From: Lingula anatina
Lineage: Eukaryota; Brachiopoda; Lingulata; Lingulida; Lingulidae
Assembly (NCBI RefSeq): GCF_001039355.2
Contig: NW_019773729.1
Span: forward strand, 5,899-28,173
Reading direction: 5' to 3'
Length of the DNA: 22,275 bases
The position numbers and the translations under genes are program-made. Below, piece by piece: positions 15,545 to 22,275 of the stretch (positions are counted from its first letter, which is position 1; the number at the start of each line of letters is the position of its first letter). A model generated the notes under the pieces. That model worked only from the letters and a program-made list of their open reading frames with translations. It did not search any database and had not been told where the DNA came from.

Positions 15545-17035
15545 GTAAGTAAGTAAGTTTATTAAGACATGGCAACCAAAAGGTTGAAGTTATACATAAA
15601 ATGGAGTGGGAATAAAATTTACAGATTAAAGTATTGATATATAATATAGGATATGCGAATAGAAATTAATGAGATTAAAAAATAAATAAATAAATAAAAT
15701 ATTTTTTTTTACACAGGCATATCTGAAAGTTAGTGTAAAAGAGGATGGAGTAATGAAAATTAAATACAATAAAGGCCAAAATGGGTTTCAAAAATAAAAA
15801 AACAGACCACTAATGGTTTAATAAAGAGAAAGGAATAAAAGTGTTTTTAAAACGTTCAGTTCTAATTTTTGTTAAACTTTGACGGGCTATTTCTTAGTGT
15901 AACAGACGGACTCTCTGGTTGTGTAAAATGACTTTATTGCTACAACTAAAATTTTCACCCTGTAATAAAGGTGACATATGATTAAATAAAATGACATACA
16001 ACAAATAACTTATAATTCTATAGTTTACCTCTATGATAAGGAAATAATAAATTTGATATAGATAACTACGGTTTATAAAGGCTATAACGGCTTACCCTGA
16101 TCTTATTCAAGGGCGTTTAGAAAGAGTGCTGGATATACCAATACGGCTTGGTCTGAAAACTAAAGAGTAGAAAACGATGTAATACAGTATAGTATAGTGG
16201 AGTTGGATACGCAAAAGACAAGATAAAATATAACTAGAATTAACTAGACGACATCCAACTTACCACATAGAAACAGACAGACGAACAGCAACTTCAGCAC
16301 TATTTGAAAATACGGTGCCAATGCCTTTTATAATGAGAAGTCACATGACAAAGACGCGGGAAGACAGAACAAAGGGACATAGACAAAGAAACAGACAAAG
16401 GAACAATTAGAGGGCGTCAGAGTCACATCAAGTCACAAGACAAGACGAGTGACGAGTGCATATTTACACATAGTTACATTAGTCTCCTCTGGTTTGCAGG
16501 TTAAAAGGTAGTTCAGCTTGTCTGTGTCATTTTGTATTTTTGCAAAAATTGATTTGCAGAGTTCAAATCTGCACTCTTTTAATATAATAAGTTTTGCTTT
16601 GGCTAGAGCATCAACATAAGTTAATTCAGGGAATATGATCCTAAGTGCCCTTGACTGGATGGATTCTATTATTTTACATTGTTCTCCAGTTAATCCAGAG
16701 TGCCACACAGGACAAGCATATTCAACCACGGTCCGAATTAAACTCTGATATACCTGAACAAGATCAGATGAGGACAGTTTAGCACATTTAAGCTTGCGCA
16801 GAAAAAAACGATCGTGTGCATGCTTTTTTATATTTATATACATGTTCAGACCATTTAAGATTGTTAGTGATAAAAACACCCAACAGTTTGAAATGGGATA
16901 CTTCACTGACACGAGTTCCTCTAATATTAACTGATTGACATTTTGTCTCTGATTGTGTAAAGTTTACTGTCATAGCTTTTGTTTTGTTCAACACACTCCT
17001 CCTTGACCAGCTCAAATTCTGGACCATAAGGCTGT
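15545..17035 (-). mobile_element. 5'-truncated LINE (RT C-terminal part, 3' UTR), interrupted by a solo LTR
   Basis: Minus strand. From about 17030: WSRRSVLNKTKAMTVNF, GTRVSEVSHFKLLGVFITNN, LKWSEHVYK; after a frameshift near 16840, FLRKLKCAKLSSSDLVQVYQ, SLIRTVVEYACPVWHSGLT and SIQSRALRIIFPELTY up to the LTR. Beyond the LTR a fragment LTKIRTERFKNTFIPFSLLN with stop continues the ORF end. The 3' UTR closes with AATAAACTTACTTACTTAC at about 15545-15562, a polyadenylation signal and short (TTAC)n tail. The FKLLGVxIxxxLKWxxHV and LIRxVxEYAxPVWHxGLT motifs are the RT thumb region of CR1/Jockey-group LINEs. The palm domain and endonuclease are missing. Confidence 0.8.
15898..16478 (-). mobile_element. 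Solo LTR inserted in the LINE
   Basis: Begins TGTAAC and ends GTTACA, flanked by TTAG on both sides (15894-15897 and 16479-16482), a 4-bp target duplication typical of Gypsy-type elements. Minus-strand signals suit an LTR in that direction: TATAAAAGG at 16332-16324 and AATAAA at 15938-15933, about 35 nt before the end. The LINE reading frame continues on both sides. No primer-binding site or internal sequence is present, so it is a solo LTR of 581 bp. Its sequence differs from the LTR at 366 although the TGTTACA end is shared. Confidence 0.75.
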
Positions 17036-17214
17036 TCATGTTGCACACACCAAATGCCAGTCTGTCTCCATCGCCCACAAATGGGTTGTAACATAGACCA
17101 TACTGCTCCATGGAACTACAAAAGTGTTATGACTGAATATCTTAAACTTTACAGAACATTTTATTTAACGAATGACATAATGACTGTACTTTTTATGATA
17201 CTATGTTCACATGA

Positions 17215-17575
17215 GTTCAGCATGAAGAATGTGTGTCTAGCACTTTCCCTGTATCTACTAATATCACTGCAACGAACCCGTGCTTAGAATTGTTGCGGCT
17301 CTGCCATGAGCTATCTATCGTGATGACACAGTCCACAACCTTCCCCAAATCGATGTCCACGCCATGCAGAAGCTGTTTTACTTGCAGCACCACCTTATCC
17401 ATGCTCTCCTAGGTAGTCTGGCAAGCAATGTCTCATAACTGTTTGGTATGGTCCAGCCAGGGATGGCTATGAAGAAGGAGAGGCATTGATAAAAATGCAC
17501 TCAGTCTTTTAGGAGCATGACAACCTTTTCCAACAGCACACATGCCCAAAACGCTAGCCCTTTAAATTTTAAAAA
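17215..17575 (-). pseudogene. Mutator-like transposase relic
   Basis: Minus strand with several stops in essentially one frame: VLGMCAVGKGCHAPKRLSAF, LSMPLLLHSHPWLDHTKQL, stop, MDKVVLQVKQLLHGVDIDLG, VVDCVITIDSSWQSRNNSKH, GFVAVILVDTGKVLD. The run LGMxAxGKGxxxxxxFxxxxxMP... then (I/F)DxSWQxRxxxSxxGxxxxIxxxTGKVLD is the conserved core of invertebrate Mutator-like transposase-domain proteins, with the D of IDSSWQ as the first catalytic Asp. The rest of the domain is missing on the low-coordinate side, where the LINE begins. Dead copy. Confidence 0.6.
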
Positions 17576-18444
17576 ATATGCAGTTCTTCTAGAGGTCAAT
17601 GTCTACCCTTCCTTAGACATGCTGCCGCAGAAGACACATGTCCATTTCATTTTACTTGACCATCCTGCTGGTACCTTGTTGATTTCTCTGTCAGCTGTAC
17701 CTCACCCCCAAGCTCAGGTGGCACTGACGCTTTGTTGCAACTGGCTGCAGTGCCAAATACTGTATCCAGTACAAAAACAAACCAGACATCTTCATGACCA
17801 AGACTAGTGGTTGACTGGACTGTTTTATTTTTTCCAGCACCTTTCTGTATGACATGGTGGCTTCTAGGCAGCAGCTGGCTACATGGACATGGCTTTCAAT
17901 AATAAGGAACAGACAGTTATAGACCAGCAAGAACATCCCTAGCCTTCATCTCATCCATATATGCAACACATGGGATGTGGCAAATTTTAGAACAAGTGGA
18001 ATATACACAGCCAGAGACAGGAAGGTGATATGGTAAGCAGTATTATTACAGTATTATTGCAGTAATGTAACAAACAAATTTGTGAGGAACCATGTTCTAA
18101 AATGATATTTTGCTAGACTGCAATGTTTGAAACAAATGATTATCTCCCGCAGCTGTCATCTTTTTTTCATTTTTACAGTATCATTATATATACATAACAT
18201 ATATAAATATACACATATATAAATAAATTTAAAGCATTTTCAAGCTGTTGTATGGATTATGGATTCTTCATGCCGTGGTTCTTTGTCAATTGTTATGCTT
18301 TCAGTGGTATCACTTAAGAGAGATTGATTGTTACATTTGGGTTTTTTCCTTATCTTCTAAGATAATATGGAAAATAAATAAGTATTTTTGTTGTATTTTT
18401 GTGTAAGATATGATATATAGCATTTGTATGTTGTAATTTCACAG
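17576..18444. other. AT-rich stretch, no gene recognised
   Basis: Contains more possible degraded sequence upstream of the Mutator-like relic (17690-17936 minus) without recognisable motifs, and an AT-rich patch at 18180-18230. Confidence 0.3.
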
Positions 18445-18979
18445 GAGTTTGGCCTACTTCAAGGAGGTCCATGTCCAGCATGGCTTGATTGTCTTCTAAA
18501 AAGAAGAGGAAATTACATGCGGAGAATTCTTAAGATATTCAAGAGAGGCTACAGGTAATAATTAGATAGTTTTTCATTTTAAATTGACAAAAACCTTGTT
18601 TTGGTGTTATAAATTTAAATCTTTTGTTTCAAATTGTCAGTAAATTTTTGAATGGAGTTGTTTCTGTAGAACACAAACAGTGTAGGTTGTTCCCTAAGAG
18701 CCCATTCTCAATGTAACTACCATATTCTACATAGATAGATCCAGCTCTATGGGGACTCTTGCTGAATGCAATCAGACTACCATGCCTCATAATAGTGGAC
18801 AAGTCTACTTAAGTTTGCATTTGTTTTTGGAAAAATTACCAACTGCTGCTTCTTTATTGTAGAAGTTTCTTGTTGAGGTTTGACTATGATAATACTAATA
18901 GAGAGCTACTTATTTTGGGAAACAAATTATTAATGAATCACATTTTTTCCTTTTCAGCTGGCAGAAGAAAAGGGATTAG
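18445..18979 (+). CDS. Two candidate 3'-terminal exons of an unknown gene
   Basis: Exon 18445-18554 lies between acceptor TTTCACAG and donor GTAATA and reads EFGLLQGGPCPAWLDCLL, KRRGNYMRRILKIFKRGY with two bases left over. The next strong acceptor (TTTTTTCCTTTTCAG, ending 18957) gives, in matching phase, SWQKKRD and TAG at 18977-18979. A short basic C-terminus with no known domain results. A polyadenylation signal about 900 nt downstream would suit a 3' UTR. No further upstream exon was found in the window; the function is unknown. Confidence 0.35.
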
Positions 18980-19186
18980 TATAATCAAATGTATTGGCCT
19001 TCATCACTGGACTGCTGGACATTCAGTTTCTGGGATTTCAGCACCAACCAAAAGTTACATTCTCTTTTACTGCGAACTCTTTTTTGCATGCACACAGAAA
19101 CTACTGGTATTGTGTGCACGCACATTGAACTTACGATTGCCCTTGCAAGAAACATCACAAGAACAACTATTTGATTTGTGGGACTT

Positions 19187-19275
19187 AGCTTTTCTGTCAT
19201 CACACATATTTATATATTATAGAAATGTCACAGCTTTTCTGTCATCACACATATTTTATATTATAGAAATGTCAC
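19187..19275. repeat. Tandem duplication of 45 bp
   Basis: AGCTTTTCTGTCATCACACA through GAAATGTCAC occurs at 19187-19231 and again at 19232-19275 with two or fewer differences. It lies in the possible 3' UTR. Confidence 0.95.
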
Positions 19276-19871
19276 ACACTGAGTGTGTTGTTAGTGTAGT
19301 TTATCTGTTAGAATTGGATTGAGATTATTATCATGGTTTTATTCACTTAGATGAACCTTCAATTGTTGCATGTGAGTGTGTGTGGTAAATTAAGAACTTC
19401 CAAATGGAAACAGTGAAGGTTTTGAAAGCCAGCTTGGCATATATACGTACACTGTGCATGATGTCAGTCTGTAAACACTGACAAGTTGAGAATTTTTTTT
19501 TTTCGATATTTTCCGAAATATTCCTGATTATATACTGGAGTACATAAAAAGTATCTTTTAAGAGTACATGTAATACTCCGTAAAAAGAAAAAAAATGTAG
19601 TGAAAATTATGTATGAGATTTAGTTTTTCACTTTGTTCACACCTGGATGATATGAGTAGAATGAGACTGTTCTGTCTTAAATGCCATGGAACACAATACT
19701 GCAGGGTGTTTTAAGTGTGCCATATTTTATCTGCAGCTTAGTTTCGAAAACCAAGAAAATGGAACTAAGGTCCTCTTCCATTATTCCATGCACCATTATT
19801 CAGGAAAAATGCCGACTTTGAATTTAAAGATCCAAGTTTGTTTATGATGTGAAGTCAAAATTTAAATGCCA

Positions 19872-19877
19872 AATAAA
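19872..19877 (+). terminator. Possible polyadenylation signal
   Basis: AATAAA followed about 25-40 nt later by a GT-rich stretch (GTGTTTTTATTTGTT). It could serve the candidate exons at 18445-18979. Confidence 0.3.
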
Positions 19878-19899
19878 TATTCTAAATATTTCAATAATG

Positions 19900-20755
19900 T
19901 GTTTTTATTTGTTCCTTTTACGAATTACATTTTCATTATTTATAAAAACATTTCATTCAGAAAACTCACTCATACCTAATGAAATGCAGATGAAGAAATG
20001 TTTGCTTTCAGAAAAATAGATAAGATGGCAGTATTTGTTTGTTTGAAAAATAACATTTTAAAGCATATATTCCTTTGATTTAAAGTTGCCTATAAGTTCT
20101 GTTTAAGCGCATAAGTGAGCTTTTTTTTAATCTTATGATTAAAAGTCATTATGTTTTACTTTGAATTAACTGAGTGTCCCTGTTTGGTAAAAAGTAAGAT
20201 TCATTTCTAAATTGAATTCTTTTGTCAATATTGTGCCAATGTTGTTTTATTCAGAGTTGTTTATAAAGTTACATAAAACCACAAAATGGACATACGTTGT
20301 TGCCTTTAATAACAAAAAACTTCTTTAATCGAGGCTTCCGTACGAACAGAGGTTGGGCAATAACATACTGTAAATTACGCGTACTTGTTTTGGGTGAGAG
20401 GTGTTCAGTTTGGACCAAGGTCAGTGAAAGAAGCTTATGCCACAGTGCTGCTATTTCCACAATCAGCCCTCATATTTAACGCTGACAACGGCAGCAATCT
20501 GTTGTAAGTACAGTGCAGACGAAGTTTTATAGCTCATTACCATTGAAAATATCGGTCTACACGCTTCCTCTTGTTCCAACGTACTCGTATAATCACCAAT
20601 CTTATACATGTATATTCTTTCGAACTCCAGGAGGAGGCGTGTTGATCTGTTCATGTAAGTTCATCTATAATTCCATAGTCTATTAAATTGATGGCATTCA
20701 AAGAGAGTTGGATCGATATACGTAGACCGATATTTACAATGGGAATGAGTCCATA
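19900..20755. other. AT-rich intergenic stretch, no gene seen
   Basis: Only short open frames (up to 63 codons) without motifs. Confidence 0.4.
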
Positions 20756-20763
20756 GTTTCATT

Positions 20764-20937
20764 GGGGCCGTAGCAATAGTCCGAAGGTTCAATAGTCCGA
20801 AGGTTCATTGGTCCGAATATTCACTATAGAACCTTCGGACCAATGAACCCTTGATTAAAAAATCGATGAAAATGTTACCACTTTTCGGACCAATGAACCT
20901 TCGGACCAATGAACCTTCGGACTATCGAGACGCCCCC
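20764..20937. mobile_element. 174-bp palindromic element built of 16-bp units, with 8-bp target duplication
   Basis: The left arm has three 16-bp units (ATAGTCCGAAGGTTCA twice, then TTGGTCCGAATATTCA). The right arm carries the same unit in reverse (CCTTCGGACCAATGAA, ...CCTTCGGACTAT), and a further reversed unit lies near the centre. Outer ends GGGGCCGT and ACGCCCCC are imperfect inverted repeats. GTTTCATT flanks both sides (20756-20763 and 20938-20945). An 8-bp duplication is typical of hAT-like and some other cut-and-paste elements. Confidence 0.65.
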
Positions 20938-20945
20938 GTTTCATT

Positions 20946-21540
20946 GGCCATGGGAACATTATTAGTTTCCGAGGAGAACGATACCTTCTCTTAAAAGTCG
21001 ACAATCAATTCTGAGTTTAGTTTGTTATCAGTAATTATTACAGAGGAAAAGTATCTGCAAAATAAAAAGCAAGAGCCCTAAGGATCAACCGAAGGATCCA
21101 AGTTTTAATATAAATAAATCTGCCGTAGATTCACGGTGCCATTGCAAAGTCTCGTTCGGTACTTCAAGCACTATCGGTATCGGCTTTATCAAACGTTTTC
21201 CGGGTCAGTTCGAAAATTCAGAAAATGAAAAATTAAAATGAAAATGAAAAATCTAGGAACGGAGATCCCGTGTTTTGTGTAAAATGATTTCCCCTTATTT
21301 GAAGGCCCAAGAAGGTCAATGACACATGTAAAAATATACGTTTACTTCAAGAAAAATACACGAAATAAAATCAATGAAACCTTGTTGTTTCTGTTGCTTC
21401 ATTTATATGCATATAAACTGTCTATCGGAAAAAACATCGTAAAATATTAAAATAAAATGAAATAAAGCAAACGTTTATTATTTCTATAATCTAGTATATT
21501 TCTATATCTATTTATCCATGTCATTTCTTGATGTAAACTA
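20946..21540. other. AT-rich intergenic stretch, no gene seen
   Basis: No open frame or repeat worth naming. Confidence 0.4.
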
Positions 21541-21725
21541 TATAGGACATGCGTTACTGAAATGTTACTTATTACTACACGTAGGACTTGCATTACTTGG
21601 GAGCCTTCGTCCTGCGGACATTGAATCCCAGGACTTCCATTCCTAGCAATGCATGCCATAGGACTTGCATCCTAGGACTGAGTGTCCGGGCGGACTTGCG
21701 TTACTAGGACGTGCACTCCTGCCAC
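21541..21725. repeat. Degenerate array of AGGACTTGCATTAC-like motifs
   Basis: Variants of (T)AGGAC(T/A)TGC(A/G)TTAC or ...ATCCT recur about eight times (for example near 21544, 21583, 21629, 21659, 21692, 21707), often as AGGAC...TCCT half-palindromes. It looks like an old minisatellite with a unit of about 15-16 bp. Confidence 0.5.
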
Positions 21726-21998
21726 ACCGGTATATGATTTTTTTTCCTTTTGCTATTTACGAGTGTAATTACTATCAAATATGCACATATGAGATGTGCA
21801 AATGTAAGATTCGCTTAGCTCATCTTCTTTTATTCCGTATTTGACTTAAAAACAGGTGTAACAGAAATGGAAGTCATAGGAATGGACGTCAGGGTACCAT
21901 ATGATTTGTACAGGTTAGGGTTAGTTGTTGTATTGGGGTTAGTATATGGGACGAATGTCATCTGTACTAAGTAATGGGAAGCGGACTACGGTTCCTTA
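21726..21998. other. Non-coding stretch before MITE copy 3
   Basis: Nothing recognised. A short GGTTAGGGTTAG near 21913 is too short to be telomeric. Confidence 0.4.
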
Positions 21999-22202
21999 GA
22001 CCCCATTCCCAGAGATTAGATCGATCCAAACTAGATCGACCTAACTCCCTGGGGGTTCACGCTAAATAGCTGTCAGCCGAGTGGGCACGAAAGTTAATTA
22101 CCCCCCTACAGCTTGTAGTAGGCGGGACGGACATTTAAGCCGGATTATCTGACAGTAATCTAGTGAGGGATAGATCGATCTAAAATCTATGGGAATACGC
22201 CC
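21999..22202. mobile_element. MITE, copy 3 of 3 (204 bp)
   Basis: Starts GACCCCATTCCCAGAG and ends GGGAATACGCCC; lacks about 11 bp (the ACTCCCCGCGG part) found in the other copies and has more substitutions. Flanked by TTA on both sides (21996-21998 and 22203-22205). Confidence 0.8.
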
Positions 22203-22275
22203 TTACTTCTATGGTAGGAGATAAGCTCTAATAATCATTAACATTGACAGTAACTAGAGAACGTCACTAGGATGT

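Noticed and set aside
18870-19322. 150-codon plus-strand open frame
   Set aside because: It starts in an intron, runs across a splice acceptor and through a recent 45-bp duplication, and shows no domain; more likely 3' UTR.
21910-21925. TTAGGG telomere-like repeat
   Set aside because: Fewer than three units; a chance match.

Overview
This is a piece of an animal nuclear genome. It is AT-rich, has no operons or bacterial gene packing, and contains GT/AG introns, microsatellites, and many eukaryotic transposable-element families in various states of decay. The mix (Gypsy-type LTR elements, LINEs with CLCG...HFF...C tails, intron-bearing Tc1-like transposases, Tigger/Pogo, hAT, Harbinger-like and Mutator-like relics, a TatD-family gene) suggests a marine invertebrate, most likely a mollusc. 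The species assignment is inference; no rRNA, tRNA or mitochondrial marker is present.

Layout. 1-460: 5' end of a Gypsy-type retrotransposon on the minus strand (gag start, primer-binding site, end of the LTR). 1230-6800: exons of an intron-bearing Tc1-like transposase gene (copy A, minus strand) with a CCAAT/E-box promoter-like region at its 5' end. Its introns hold a two-exon hAT-like relic (2030-3084), a 215-bp MITE (3442-3656), an internally deleted Harbinger-like element (3946-4556), an AT microsatellite and a LINE 3' end (about 4905-5790). 8137-10461: a second intron-bearing Tc1-like transposase (copy B, minus strand). All three DD34E catalytic residues are visible, it shares splice positions with copy A, and it runs in frame into a coiled-coil-like tail followed by a broken BEN-like domain. 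10640-10870: five small hairpins with changing stems and a similar loop. 10969-11183: second MITE copy.

11852-13087: the longest intact ORF, a TatD-family metal-dependent hydrolase with an N-terminal C2H2-type finger, lacking about 44 residues of the barrel. 14093-14389: a duplicated kinase-like exon. 14750-15330: tail of a Tigger/Pogo transposase containing a 50-bp tandem repeat. 15545-17035: a LINE 3' part interrupted by a solo LTR with a 4-bp target duplication. 17215-17575: Mutator-like transposase relic. 18445-18979: two possible terminal exons of an unknown plus-strand gene. 20764-20937: a palindromic element made of 16-bp units with an 8-bp target duplication. 21999-22202: third MITE copy.

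The genes do not form a pathway. The window reads as intergenic or intronic sequence loaded with layered transposon insertions. Most coding remnants carry stops or frameshifts. The candidates for retained function are the TatD ORF, transposase copy B and, less surely, copy A. All assignments were made by reading translations by eye; no database search was run.
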